From NCBI RefSeq assembly GCF_004798865.1, contig NW_025335317.1, positions 25,012,092 to 25,076,091 on the forward strand: 64,000 bases of DNA, in the 5' to 3' direction. This stretch comes from Varanus komodoensis (taxonomy: Eukaryota > Chordata > Lepidosauria > Squamata > Varanidae). The translations under genes were made by a program, and so were the position numbers. The notes under the pieces are model-generated. The model worked only from the letters and a program-made list of their open reading frames with translations. It was not told the DNA's origin and ran no database searches. This document shows positions 1 through 11,399 of the stretch, one piece after another. The stretch's first letter is position 1. Every line of letters starts with the position of its first letter.

Positions 1-2190
1 TTTTTTTTACAACTGACATTAATATCAGTCAATGTTTGGCTCACAAGTCAAATGGCCATCTTTGTTTTAAACAGGACTTATGCCTTACTTAGGCATACCT
101 AATATAGCATCCATACTAATTGTTTAAAATCAGCTGACTGGCCAGAAATGCATGTGGTCTCGAGGAATTCATAATAAGTAGGGTAAAACACAGAAGGTGG
201 GGAAGTAACAGCTTCCCTTAAGCAGCAAAAATTTCTTTGGCAGGCCTTGCTTTGATGCAAGCTTCTGACCCTGCCAGTTGCAACTCTGGAATTCGTTCCG
301 CTGCCATGGGTTGTCATGCATAAAGAAGAGCAAGCAGGCGCTCTTGCTGTGGTGTCCCTGTCTCTTCTCCTTCTACTGCTATGTTCAGCTTCTTTACAGG
401 CTATGGAGTAGGGCTGATGGGTTTTTTAGGGGTTAAACAATGCCTCAATTAACCATGGCTTGTTGTTGTGTGAACTTTTGGGTTGTTTAGCCTCTAAGCA
501 ACTGAATGATATAACACTACACAACCTATGAAGGCGCTGGCCTCAGCTTATGCCATGGAGATGGGTATATTACAGGCAGCATACCTGCACATGCATGATA
601 AATGAGGGGTTTTCAAAACAATGGGCTGTTGTTGCACGGATAAACATGGCCATTTTTATGGGCAGCCTTTATGAACTAAGTGATAGGAAGTCAGCATGGT
701 AGTGAGGGAGAAAACCTTATCATTCTTTGCCCCATTCTTGTTTCTCTTCTGGCTGCCCTTCGCTCTTTGTGGTGGATGAAAATAGCAGTGATCACAGTTA
801 CATGGATACCCAGACCTAGCTGCTTCCACAGGTAGCACTAAAGGACATCAGGGCTATGGCCCACCTGACACAATTTTCTTATCCACCAGTCTCAAGTGAT
901 ATTCCACACACACACCGACTGTCAGAGGAACTGAGCCAGTATCTTTGATCCAACCCAATGTTTTCTGTATTTGTCAGATATCAAAAAGAAAGCCCATCTT
1001 ACATACAAATGATAACATTTTACAATAGCTGGAGGAGAGAAAGACAAACTTTCCAAATAAAAGGTGACCACTATGAATCCATATTAGCTAACTTTTATAC
1101 ATAATTCTCAATTGTGCCAAAAGCTTTCCTCATGTTTAACTAACTAACCTGTTCTGTTTTAAAGGACAGACACTGAACATGTCATTAAAATCAGATTATG
1201 TTTTATGAGGGCTTTGAGCTAAAATACTTTCATCACTGTAGCTTAAACAGTGCCATTTTGTGATGCATTCATGTTAAATTTTAGGTTTTAGGTAGTGATG
1301 TCACAGAAATCGGCAGTGGAGAGGTTGCAGGTATGAATTCAGCCAAATTCCTATACAGGTCCAGTTCCATCAATTAATGAAAGATGAAATGAAAGATGAC
1401 TGGCGATCTACAAAAGAGATGGAACAGATTTAACAACATCTGTATATCCTTATCTGAAGGCAGGTTGCCACAGCAACACAATAAAGGCAAGCAGGCTTTG
1501 CTGGGAGGGGAAGAAGAAATACAGTTTTGTCAGTCTGTCATACTTTTGAAATAAAACTCTGCTCCGTGCTTGTCCTTGGTTCAGTACTATTTCTGTCAGG
1601 TTTAACAATTAACATACGTGTTGTTTCCAGGGAGTGTGTATATCTCAGGTTTCTTTTTAAGTGACCTATCATGTAAGTGATGGTTGCTAGGCATAGTTCA
1701 AATGAACTGGTATTTTGGAGAAAGAATACTAGAGGAAAAGCAATATTACTCTTAAGGCAACTCTATGCATGTTTCGGCAAAAAGAAGTCCAACAACTTCC
1801 AGCATTTCCCAAGTAAGACATTTAAACATGCATAGGACTGTGTCCTCGATTGCTTCTCCCTGCAATCTTTCCCAGTGTTGAAAAGGGAAGCTTGTTTCTG
1901 TTCATCTTCTTGTTGTTAAAAATCAGAAGTTTTGGCTGCCTGTTAGTGGGTTAGGGTTAGGGCTAGGGCAACAACTAGAAATAGAAATTTCTATGGAAAT
2001 GGGAATTTTGTTTCAGCTAATTTTTATAAGAATTTACCAATATCTGCACTTTTTATCATATTTCAAAATATTGTATGTGGGAGAAACTGAAACTGACAGG
2101 TCCATCCATCAAGGTCCAGTGTTTAGCTTTTCACAGTTTGGGTTTTAATCTTTGCTTATTCAGCTGTGGTAGAGATGAATTAGGTTGCAA
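1..2190. other. Non-coding DNA, no recognised gene
   Basis: No convincing exon or repeat family is recognised here. Frames are short and stop-rich. Words of the type aaccatggcttgttgttg near 455-475 and caatgggctgttgttgc near 620-636 resemble the arms of the inverted-repeat elements seen near 7.4 and 28.4 kb, so a decayed non-autonomous DNA element may lie at 410-660; the relation is weak. Confidence 0.5.
1951..1968 (+). repeat. Short telomere-like repeat
   Basis: Two TTAGGG units followed by one variant unit (GCTAGGG) are visible. The tract is about three units long, too short to indicate a chromosome end, and may be chance or a minor interstitial telomeric repeat. Confidence 0.5.
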
Positions 2191-2192
2191 CC

Positions 2193-2252
2193 CCTTCCTT
2201 CCTTCCTTCCTTCCTTCCTTCCTTCCTTCCTTCCTTCCTTCCTTCCTTCCTT
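2193..2252 (+). repeat. (CCTT)n microsatellite
   Basis: About fifteen perfect tandem CCTT units. The tract is a pure pyrimidine run, so it is probably length-variable between individuals and could adopt a triplex conformation. Confidence 0.97.
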
Positions 2253-2534
2253 GACAGGCTCATCAACTTCCACAGCTGGCAATTAGACATGCTCCTGTCT
2301 ATGGTGGGAACAGTTGTCTATGCTGAATTTGGCCAGTACAGATGGGTAGGCGTTTCATTTCAGCTTTAATCAAAGTTGACCGATATTTGCCCATATTTGG
2401 GAAAGAGCATGAATTTTAAAATGTCTGAATGCAAGAGAAAGCAATATTGACAGATTCACCCATCGCTAACAACTTACTACACATACCTGAATTGCAGTAG
2501 CTGGAGCTGTGCAGCCCACACCTGTGTATTAAGT

Positions 2535-2755
2535 GGTGTCGTGGTTGGAGTGTTGGACTGGAGACATGGGAGATCTGGGTTCTAGTCCCCAGTCAGCCAT
2601 GAAGCTCACTGAGTAACTGGGCCAGACACTCACTATCAGCGCAGCCTACCTCACAGGGTTGTTGTTGTTGTGAGAATAACATGGCATGGATGAAACTACC
2701 TCGAGTTCCTTGCAAGAGGAAAAATGGTAGGATAGAAATGCAGTGTAACAATAAG
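2535..2755 (+). mobile_element. MIR-like tRNA-derived SINE
   Basis: The 5' part has a tRNA-type head with a B-box-like segment (gggttctagtcccc at 2577-2590). It is followed by the MIR/CORE-SINE-like run around gccagtcactc and cctacctcacagggttgttg, and a 3' part ending in an L2-like tail. The same family is present at 24850-25030 and, inverted, at 55680-55885. Family placement as MIR-like is from remembered consensus features. Such SINEs are transcribed by RNA polymerase III and moved by L2-type LINEs. This copy is diverged and probably old. Confidence 0.75.
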
Positions 2756-2877
2756 GTGCCAGCCTGTTGAGTTCAATTCCGGAACATCGGTTCATGTGCT
2801 GATACATGAGAGATTGAAAGGTGCCTATGTCTGCTTCCAATCATCTGTAGTTCGCAGGTATTTCTGAGCCTATAGAG

Positions 2878-2998
2878 CAGATATGGGCAAGTTATGGCCC
2901 TCCAGCTTCCACTGCACCTAACCAGCATGGAAACTGGTGAGAGATGATAAGAGCTGTCGGCCAAAACAGCTGATGGGTCACAAGTTGCCCACCTCTGC
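2878..2998. mobile_element. Non-autonomous hAT-like MITE, about 120 bp
   Basis: The ends form terminal inverted repeats: cagatatgggcaagtt on the left and the complement of aagttgcccacctctg on the right. The interior carries the typical squamate MITE words ggccctccag and a central near-palindrome. The flanks ctatagag and ctagaggg agree at 6 of 8 positions, as expected for a worn 8-bp hAT duplication. It encodes nothing. Related copies lie near 21.75, 25.1, 30.4 and 31.0 kb. Confidence 0.65.
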
Positions 2999-3006
2999 TA
3001 GAGGGG

Positions 3007-5763
3007 CAAAGTAAGAGGAGACAATAAATCTCGGGTTTTCAGTAGTTACATGCCACACACAAAATCAAGCCACCATCTCTGCTGCCTTGAGCCACAGGAG
3101 CACATGCAATTTTTTCCCTATTAGATTTTGCTCCTATCCAAGCCCAGAAGGATCTATCCTATGGTCATGCAAACCTCTGCCACTCCTCACCCCCTGGTCA
3201 TCCTGGCTATTTTATAATTCAAAAAGTTTTGGACTGCGACTAATTACTGTTCCTAGCAAACTGAATCAGAAAAACCCTGGTCAAAATGAAACCAGCCTCA
3301 GAGCATGGGAAGCAGCATCATTACTAAGGCAGACTAGCTGGCCAACAGCGCCAGCACTGCCTGCTCCGACTGGCTTCATGGTCTCAGGTCAAGGTCTACC
3401 CCACCTCCAGGGGCTACCCTTGAATTGGCAATGCCAGGAATTTGGTTAGTCAGTTGGTTTAGAAGATATTTATCCTAAAGTTTAACCAGATTCCTGAAAG
3501 TGGTCCACAATATTTGCCAAATACCCCAGATACCAAAAAATAAAAATAAATAAAATAATTTTTAAAATCCATGTGCTAAAAACCAAAATAGCTGAATGCA
3601 ACCATCTGTACTAGAGTAGGCACCAGCACCTCACAGTCCTTCCCCACAGAGCCAAACGAAGCAAATTCTTGCTCACGTAGTGTAGCAATGCATGAGAGTG
3701 TTTCTTATTCCTGTGTAAGCACGTGTAGCTAAATTATAATCAGGGCTCCAGGACTCCAGAAGAGGGATTTAAACCTGTTTTCCACCTATCTCCCCACTGA
3801 AATGCCATCGAATTGAAGAGGATGGCAACAAGCATCAAACTGGCGGCAAGAGCTGCAGCTGCAATAACAGCACTTGACAGGGAAAGCAGGACTGAAAGAC
3901 CTGCAGATCTGGATTCCTACCCAGGACAAGTGAGACATCCAAACCAAGCCACTGCTGTTCTGCGTCCTTACCCACCCCGGCACAAGGGAGCAGCTGTCTG
4001 AACCCGGGCATTGTGCCTACTGCCCTTTCCATCAGAATCAGAGTAAGCAAACTCTTGGGAAGAGGACAACTGATGATGAACATCCTTGCTGTGTGAACTT
4101 CTTGAGTGCAGGTGTCAGTCTGAGACAGCATCCTCTGAGGTCAGTAAGAACTGGGAAGGGGCTTGTGCCAGGGATGAATTTCTCATCCAAGAAATACTGA
4201 ATTCTTTGTGCTGTGCCAGCTCTGACAGTCTGAGGGAAAAATGCTTAAGGCCTTTGGGACATCTGGTTCATAAATCTATTTCTAACTTCTCAGGATTGCA
4301 ATGTCTCTGCCGTGAAGTTTTGGCAGCCTCTTTGCTTTACTGTGTGCATTTGCAAAAGGCAAGTTACAGTGTTTATGTAAGAAAGACTCTAAATCAAAAT
4401 GGCATGTTCTTTAGTTTAACTAGATAAATAGATCGCAACTGTGGAAGATTTACAGTCTGTAATGAAATCTTGCTTATAAATTATGCCCACTCAATTACCT
4501 GTTTTTAAATAAGATGATCTATGATTGTGTACTTGACAGTTAGCCTAGATTTTCTGGGGAGTGGACTAAAACACCCTCATAGAAAAGGAATTCGACAAAT
4601 TCTTCTGATTAAAAAGCATGGACTTTCTGTAAATGAAATTTGTACATGGAATGGTGTAAATGGTGTGAATAAGTAGCAAATTTAGAAATAGCATTTAGTG
4701 AAAACTTTCCTTAATTTTCCTTTAGGGAAATATTAGGACTTGGGAAAGATTGAAGCAGCAAGTGCAAACACATTTACTGTAAAATGAGCCTCACTGATCT
4801 TGGAGAGATTTACTTATTAGTAAACCTGCCTAGGGTTGTGCCAGGGCTTTTTAAAATGTGAGGCCCTGGAAAAATGTGCCATTCTTTCAAAAATGCATGC
4901 TTCCACCAAGATCAAATGGGACAATATGCATGGATAAAATTGTTGAGTATTGAGAGGAGAGAAATCTTTTATTTAGATCTCTCACTGTAATCAGGGGTCA
5001 GCCACATAATGGCCTTAAAGAAACGAGTGACAAGTATGAGTTTTAGTTCTCCAAAGATCCCTCTTAATTCTAAATGAAAACTTGTTCTCCATTTCCTTAC
5101 ATATGTGACAAAAATTACTCATGGCCACACACACACACCTATTTTCCTTCCACAAGCTTATGGCTCCAATCAATACAGCAGATCATTCAGGTAATTTGTG
5201 TGGATACAGTCTCACAGGTGTTCCAGAAAGATGTCCCTTGCCTCTAGGAATAAGGGAAGGATTTTCTGCCCTCAGGGAAAAAAGTTTTAGCTGTTTTCCC
5301 CAGCTGCCTAATCTCTCCAATCCAGTTGTTTGTGGCCTATCACAGAAGCCAGAAAGGACAAGTTAAATCACCAATGAGCAGAGTTCTCCATGTAATGCGT
5401 ACTACTTTTTTCTTCTGTTCGTGGTGTATGGAAGATGCAGTAGTAGAATTTCTATTTCTTTAAGAGTTTTGACTTTGGCTGTTTTAGAATTTGTTGTAAG
5501 GATATGAGCTGAGACCAGGAGGACTGAATTTGTGCATTTGTTGACCACTGCACCCACACTGGTTTTCAGTTGTTTATATTTCCTGACCCAAATAAAGTTA
5601 TATTGGAGATCATGATAGCATTTGCATGAAGCTTAAATATAACTTTTGTGTGAAGCTTGAAAATATACATTAAAGCTGTCAGATTTCCATTATGAAGAAC
5701 TTTTTCCACTCTATGATCTTATTTTAAATGGCAGGATATAAATACAATAAATAAATTTAAAAA
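3007..5763. other. Non-coding DNA, no recognised gene
   Basis: No family or exon is recognised. The longest frames (3087-3449 and 4086-4427, plus strand) lack any domain, codon bias or similarity I know and look like chance. The stretch near 3535-3565 is A-rich, and 5700-5760 ends in an L2-tail-like ggcaggatataaatacaataaataaa run that may be the stub of an old L2. Confidence 0.5.
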
Positions 5764-6010
5764 TTCACATATAATAACAAACCAGAATATGGGTTGTGTA
5801 TGGTTTGTCATTGAATCAGCACTGTTTTTGAATCATGGATTGTTATTATATGTGAACCTTTCACTATGGTTTAACTATGAGTCTTTAATCACAAAAACAA
5901 AACAAAACAAAACCCAGGAAGAGAACTCATAGTTTGTTGTTGGGTTGTGACCTCTACAACCCATAGTTAAGCCAGAGGGGAGGGTTCATACCTAATAACA
6001 ACCCAATGAT
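5764..6010. repeat. Inverted-repeat cluster (MITE-like)
   Basis: A perfect 17-bp inverted repeat joins 5764-5780 (ttcacatataataacaa) and 5840-5856. A third related arm (ttcatacctaataacaa) lies near 5987-6003, and the words aaccatag and caacccatag occur between. This resembles the remains of one or two stacked foldback or MITE insertions. No transposase frame is present. Confidence 0.55.
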
Positions 6011-6029
6011 TCAGCAACAAAACATATTC

Positions 6030-7370
6030 ATTCCATACTTGATTCTCATTTTGTTCAGACCAGGCCATTATAGACTTCTTATACCACTGTGCAATTTCAA
6101 TTTTTCTTTAAAAGAAGCTTGGTATAGATGGTGATGCAAATCTGTATCATTTAATTTCATGAGCTCGGACAACAGACTGCATAGCTTTTCCTGCAAAAAT
6201 AAAAAAGCACAAACTTCCCTGCTCTAGTCTTACGCATTCAGAAGAATATGGGTTTGTCTGGACAGCTACAACACATTTAAATTTTGATTAGAAACAAGAG
6301 CTGTTTTGAGTGGGTTACCTTCCCTTTACTAATCCTTCTGGACTGAACCCCCACCCAGGAAATGTGGGACCCTAATTCCTACACCACCTTAAATCGATCC
6401 ATGTTTATAAATCTATAAACTGATTTATCCAACTATGATGAATGGAGCAATAACACAAAAACTTACTGCCTTGTTAAACACAAGCAACTGTACTGCCACA
6501 AGCAAAGGAAGCTTTGCCCCTAAAGGCTGTATAAACAGCTGAATATTTAGTTCTCTGAATACCTAAGTACTCATTATATTCAATGCATAGCTTTGCCAAA
6601 ATATCAGGGTTTGTTTGTGTTAAAAAACTAAACTAAATGCAGCCTCCCATAAGAAAGTAATTTCTTAATTGTTCTTAATTATTATTATTTCCAATTATTA
6701 TTTATAAGATTTGGTGATGGACTCAATATAGGGAGCAAAAGAGAGAGAAAAAAACAATACGAAGTTTTGTCCTTGTGTGGATTTTGTATGTTTCCAAGAG
6801 CATGTTCTGGATCAAGAGCATATTGTGTAGGGAAGGTGCAAACCCAGCCACATAAGTGTTTCACGAAGATAAATTGTACTCAAAAGTATATTCTTCCTCC
6901 CCACAAGAATATGAAGAAAGCAGAGATGTATAGTTTATACTGAGGACAGCTGTTTTTTCTGTTTTATTGCTCTGGTGATTACTCTGGTAATATTGGAAGT
7001 GATAGTCACATATCTCATAAACCAGATGCTACATAATTTCATGGCCACATAAACTAGAACTAGCTTTGTCACCATGAACTTGTTACACACTCAGAAATCA
7101 ACTCCTTAAGATTCGCTGTTCTGCTGCAAGGAAAAGCAAATCCATAAACTAGGAGGAACACTACAGAAACAGTATATGTGATGTCTACTATCAAGTAAGA
7201 TCATGATACACCCCAAATAGCAGTGTAACAGTTTGCTCACAAGCACGGCTTCAGGGCAAAGATCCTGTTCTATCAAGTGTGAGTCATTGTCCTACACACA
7301 CAATGTGTAGAGCTTGGGGGCACTACTTTTGTACTCCAGTCAGGTGAAAGACTGGGTCCAGACAATAATA
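6030..7370. other. Non-coding DNA, no recognised gene
   Basis: AT-rich with short A-rich and ATT-rich runs near 6650-6710. I see no gene, no recognisable repeat and no long frame. Confidence 0.5.
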
Positions 7371-7372
7371 AT

Positions 7373-7621
7373 TCACATTCAAGGGTTGAGTGTCAGTTGT
7401 TCAATTGTGATTCTTGTTGAAATGTGGATTACCATGTTATTCTGAACCCAGTTGAGGCAACAACCCATGATAAACAACCCAATAACAAACCATAGATTCT
7501 TTTCATGGGTAGTTCATGGTTATCAAGCCATGGTTTGCTGGACCAGCTGGTTCAGACAACATGAAAACCCGCATTTGAACAACAACTCACACTCAGCCCA
7601 TACTCAGCCCTTGAGTGTGGG
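7373..7621. mobile_element. Foldback element with about 75-bp inverted arms
   Basis: The left arm (about 7373-7450) starts cacattcaagggttgagtg. It pairs imperfectly with the complement of the right arm (about 7543-7621), which reads cacactcaagggctgagtat. Shared blocks continue inward through gttgttca, the ttaccatgttattctgaacc and tttcatgttgtctgaacc blocks, and caggctgg-like words. The loop holds a smaller inverted pair, aaaccat and atggttt. Long imperfect arms with no coding interior fit a non-autonomous DNA transposon, probably hAT-like by word content. No clear target duplication was found. Confidence 0.6.
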
Positions 7622-8190
7622 CTATCATCTTGCTTGAAGCCAATGTTTATGTTTCTGCTTTCCTTCTGCTTGCCTCCCTCACCCTGTTTTGGAAAGCATA
7701 TCAGGAACTGGGTATTGTTCCACCTCTTCTTTGGCATTTCTGCTGCAAGGGTTTTGCATTTAGACACAAAAAAGGGAATGTTTAGGCCTGAGGTGGAAGG
7801 ACTGTTGCTTTTTAAAGTTTTAAATAATTGGAATATTTCTGATTTAATCTTGTGTTTAGTATATTGTTTAAATATTATATTTGCATATTTTTATTATTTT
7901 CATTAAAAATAGACTATAGAAAAAAAAGAGAAAGAATACCAAGAGGTCTTGCACAAAATACAAGACCTGTATTTGATACAATGTACTTGATACATTGAAC
8001 AATCTCAAGTTCAAAAATTTCACAAAAAGTCAGAAATTGTTTTCTCTTCTACATTCAGTTAAATTAGTACTTAATTGAAACTCATACAGCAATTGTTCTA
8101 ATTTATAGTTCTTAATACTAAGTCATTTTACGTTCCTTTTACATTAATTTTAAAAAACAACATATTTGTATTAAAATCATATGTCACTAA
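7622..8190. other. AT-rich DNA beside the L1 3' end
   Basis: No gene is seen. The part from about 7905 is very AT-rich and could include the 3' UTR of the minus-strand L1 that follows, since an L1 3' end is expected on this side. I could not fix a poly-T start or a target duplication. Confidence 0.4.
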
Positions 8191-9240
8191 TGATATTTTT
8201 ACAAGCTTTATTTTATTAAGTACTCTGTACATAATAAGCTTTCCATTTATCATTAAATTCTTTAGTTGTTTTTCAATTTGTGTAACTAGATAGTTTTGCC
8301 ATCACTGCATATTCAGTTAGCTTATTTTTCCAATCTTCTCTAGCTGGGTACTCTTTTGCTTTCCATTTTGATGCAATCATAACTCTACTTGCTGTTATCG
8401 CATATTTAAATAGCTTTACTATATTCCTTGGCAGAGTTTTTGGAACAATAGCAGTAACATAATCTTAGAAAAGCTAATTTTTGCAATTTCTATATTTCTG
8501 CATGTATTTATTTCCAAATTTTAAGAACTTTGATACATGTCCACCACATATGGTAAAAAGTCCCATCCACTTCTTTACATTTCCAGCACTTTCCAGTATA
8601 GTTCTTATCCATTTTCTCAATATATTTTTGCAGAGAGAAAACATCTTGTACCAATTTTCTATTAGTGCCTGAGTAGCTGTAAATTTTATATCCTTCATTC
8701 ACAAAGTTTCCACTGATGGAAAGATATTTCTTCCTCAAAATTCTGCATCCAACTTATACATATTTTGACTTGTGCAATTTCAGTATCATATTGGAGTGAT
8801 TGCTTATAAATTTGTCCTTATAGGTTGTCCTTTTGCCATGTAATTGACTTTTCCAATTCCATCAGATCTCTTATACTGCGTTTTCCTGTTTGCATTTCCC
8901 TTTTCAATCTTGAAACCAATTGATAGTGGAGAAGCCATTCTTTTTCCCTCATCTTTTTGCCAAGGTCTGATTCTTCCTTGTTGATCGATCATATCTCCAT
9001 ATATTATCAAGTCATTACTATTCCTTAAATGCTTATCCTAATATGCTTCTATTGGAGAGATCAGGGGAGAAATAGGAGGGCTGATCCTTCTTCTTATAGA
9101 ATACCAAGTTCTTATTAAACTGTCTCTACATGCACGGCTATTGTTTTGTGTTAATTCTTGGGGGGGGGGAGGGTTGATTCTTTATCCCACAAATAATTAT
9201 GTATTTCTTCTTCCAAATCTTTTGTTTATATTTGTATAGT
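8190..9240 (-). mobile_element. L1-clade LINE remnant, ORF2 C-terminal half
   Basis: Minus-strand translation shows the L1 ORF2 C-terminal region. The diagnostic CCHC knuckle CWKCKEVDGTFYHMWWTC lies near 8530-8580. Upstream in the element are blocks like SLISAWHSIRRK-type and WKNKL segments, and downstream is a MIASKWKAKEYPAREDWKNKL-type block. Frames are broken repeatedly and the RT catalytic core is absent, so this is a 5'-truncated, decayed copy. It is more diverged from the L1s at 16.5 and 17.4 kb than they are from each other, so it probably belongs to another subfamily. Both edges are approximate. Confidence 0.82.
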
Positions 9241-9244
9241 TTTG

Positions 9245-9656
9245 TGAATCACTCTGCAGGCCTTTTCAGCTGAATGGCTGCATTGAGATGCTATGTGACA
9301 TGATGTTACATGGTGTGATGCAATGTAACATGCAAAAGGGTTACTCCCAGGCATAGGACTTTGCAGCCAAAGTCACAGTCTGCATTAGTCAACACATGCA
9401 AATTCACAGTTGCTGACAGCGGCAGGGAAACTCAGATCTATGGGCCAAACCCGGCCTTTCTGGGATCACTAGAAGGCATTAAAGGCCCAGCCCCTCCCTT
9501 GACCTCTCCCTATTTTTCCCAACTGTCAACAATCTACTCTTTGTTCGGTGGTTTCCCACTTTTGCACAGTGTTCCCCTATTCTAAAAGCTGAGGTGCTTC
9601 TCCTAAGACTTAATTACTGGCAGTAAAACATTAAAGTAGAACAGGCAGATATTTCA
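9245..9656. other. Non-coding DNA with small repeat relics
   Basis: A 9-bp hairpin (atgttacat, 11-base loop, atgtaacat) lies at 9303-9331. The tail ttactcccaggcataggac near 9343 matches a MITE-like family seen near 27.2 and 59.2 kb. Positions 9602-9622 are identical, in inverted orientation, to 20528-20548. No gene is seen. Confidence 0.5.
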
Positions 9657-11390
9657 TAGAATCATAGAATAGTAGAGTTGCAAGGGGCCAAGAAGGCAGG
9701 ATTCCAGATTAAACCATCCCTCTCAGATGAATGTCCAGTTGCTTCAATGCCTCTAGTATGGGAAAGCCCACAACACCCCTGGTTTCATTGTCTGGCACTT
9801 CCCCATCCTCCATGATTTCTCCAAGATAGCAGACAGAAGTTCAGATAGTTCTTCTGCCTGCTCCTTTGTGACTCTAGGATGGAGTTTATTGGCCTCTAGA
9901 AGTTTGAACTTAGTCAGCCAAAGTAGATGATCCTTGACCATTTGCCTGTCAATCTTGAGTTGCCATCCTGCACCTCCCTTTCATCAGGAACACCATAAAT
10001 TTGTTTTAGGAGAAGACTGAACCAAAGTAGGAACTGAGCACTTCTACTTTGTCCACTAGGTCTTCCATGTTAGTTAGTATGAAGTCAAGGACAGCTGTTT
10101 CTTTTGGATGAAGTTATCAGCAACACACGGTAGGAATCTCTTGGATCCATAGTGTTCAGCAGAATTTGTTTCCCAGTATCAGGGAACTGAAGTCCCCCAG
10201 AATGACAACCTCATGGCTCCTTGAAACACCGGAAATTTGGTTTTCAAAGTTTCATCCTTGTCTTCTCCTTGACTAGGTGGTTGGTAATAGACTCCAACCA
10301 CTGTGATCCTTTTATACCTTGTTCCATTCATATTAATCCAGATGTTCCTGATGGGGCTACTAAGTGCATCCTCCGGTATTTCTCTGCAGAGATACGTATC
10401 TTTAATGTATAGTGTGACTCTGTCTCTCTTCCTGTTCCTTCTGTTCTTCTTGAAAGGTTATATCCTGCAATTGCTGAATTCCAGTCATGGGAGTCATCCC
10501 ACCAAGTGTCAGTTACACTGATTAGGTTGTATACCTGCTCCAATATAAAGAGTTGAAGTACATGCTGTTTGTTCCCCATATTTCCGGACATTAGTATATA
10601 GACATCAAAGACCACGTGCCTAGTACTCTGGCTTTCTTCCTACATTTTTTGGAAGACGATTGTTAGACACAGTTAGAGCTGCTTTCTCTGTTGCCACGCA
10701 TAAGCCTTTGTCTGTTGTCACTCACAGGTGTGCTTCTCCCTCCCCTGTAAGATTCAATTTAAAGCCCTCCTAATAAACTTCATTCTGTGGCCAAAAACAT
10801 AATTTCCAGTCACTGTAAGTTGCAACCCATCCGTTGCCAGAAGTCCATCTTTCAGGAAATGTAGCTTGCCCAGATTCCAAATCTCTCAGGTCAGCACCAC
10901 CTTCATAGCCAGGTATTCTCTTGGAGTATTTTTCTTTCCCTGCCTATTCCTCTTCTACAAACTGGAAGGATTGAAGAGAAATTATCTGGGCCCCACAGTT
11001 CTTGACTTTCCTCCCTAAAGCTCCCAAGTCTGATGTGATTTCTTCAAAGCTCCTCTTGGCAGTGCAATTCATTCCCACAGTTATAAGAAGGAAGGGATGT
11101 GTGTCTGTGGGTTGTATGAGCACTGACAGTCTTTCACGTGCATCACTAATCTGTCCTCCAGGGACAGTGTACCTGAGGGATGTTTGTGGGCTGTTTGTGT
11201 GGTTTTGGCTCCACCACTTTTGTTCAGACCACCATACCCAGCACTCCTCAGGAATACAGTCCCTGACACCCCCCAAAATTGAAATTGTGGGAGCCTTAGA
11301 GTGAAAAAGGTTTCCCACTGCTGAGTTATTAGCTCTTGCTGATGCTGCCTGCACACAATGAATGCTTTCTAAGCCTTTGTGCAAGGTGAA
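9657..11390 (-). mobile_element. Old CR1 LINE, internally deleted
   Basis: The 3' end sits at 9657, where the complement of the CR1 tail (atcatagaatagtagagttg) is seen. Moving up the minus strand come CR1 3' UTR-like sequence to about 9800, then the start of the RT region (LHPRVTKEQAEELSELLSAILEKSW, about 9800-9900). Next are endonuclease-like blocks (ISVTDTWWDDSHDWNSAIAGYNLSRR, about 10430-10530) and an ORF1 esterase-like segment near 10944-11384. Most of the RT domain is missing between the LHPRV block and the 3' UTR. Repeated frame breaks show a copy much older than the CR1 at 43.4-47.9 kb. Confidence 0.85.
10944..11384 (-). pseudogene. CR1 ORF1 remnant (esterase-like part)
   Basis: A 146-codon minus-strand frame aligns by eye to the ORF1 esterase-like region of the better CR1 in this window. 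GGQISDARERLSVLI corresponds to the VKDRVERLVH block, LLITVGMNCTAK to LLVIHVGTNDVAR, and LGALGRKVKNCGAQIISLQSF to CEALGKKLRELKAQVAFSSV. The catalytic-type VGTND motif is altered to VGMNC, and the upstream GDS motif is not seen in this frame. CR1 ORF1 proteins are RNA-binding accessory proteins, some with SGNH-type esterase domains. This copy is certainly dead. Confidence 0.75.
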
Positions 11391-11399
11391 CTGAAATTA

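Noticed and set aside
1951-1968. Telomere end or internal telomeric block
   Set aside because: Only about three TTAGGG-like units; too short to support a fusion or chromosome end.
3087-3449. 120-codon plus-strand frame
   Set aside because: No domain, no splice-supported neighbours and no composition shift; frames of this length are expected by chance in 64 kb.
4086-4427. 113-codon plus-strand frame
   Set aside because: Same reasons: no similarity, no coding bias, overlapped by a shadow frame on the other strand.
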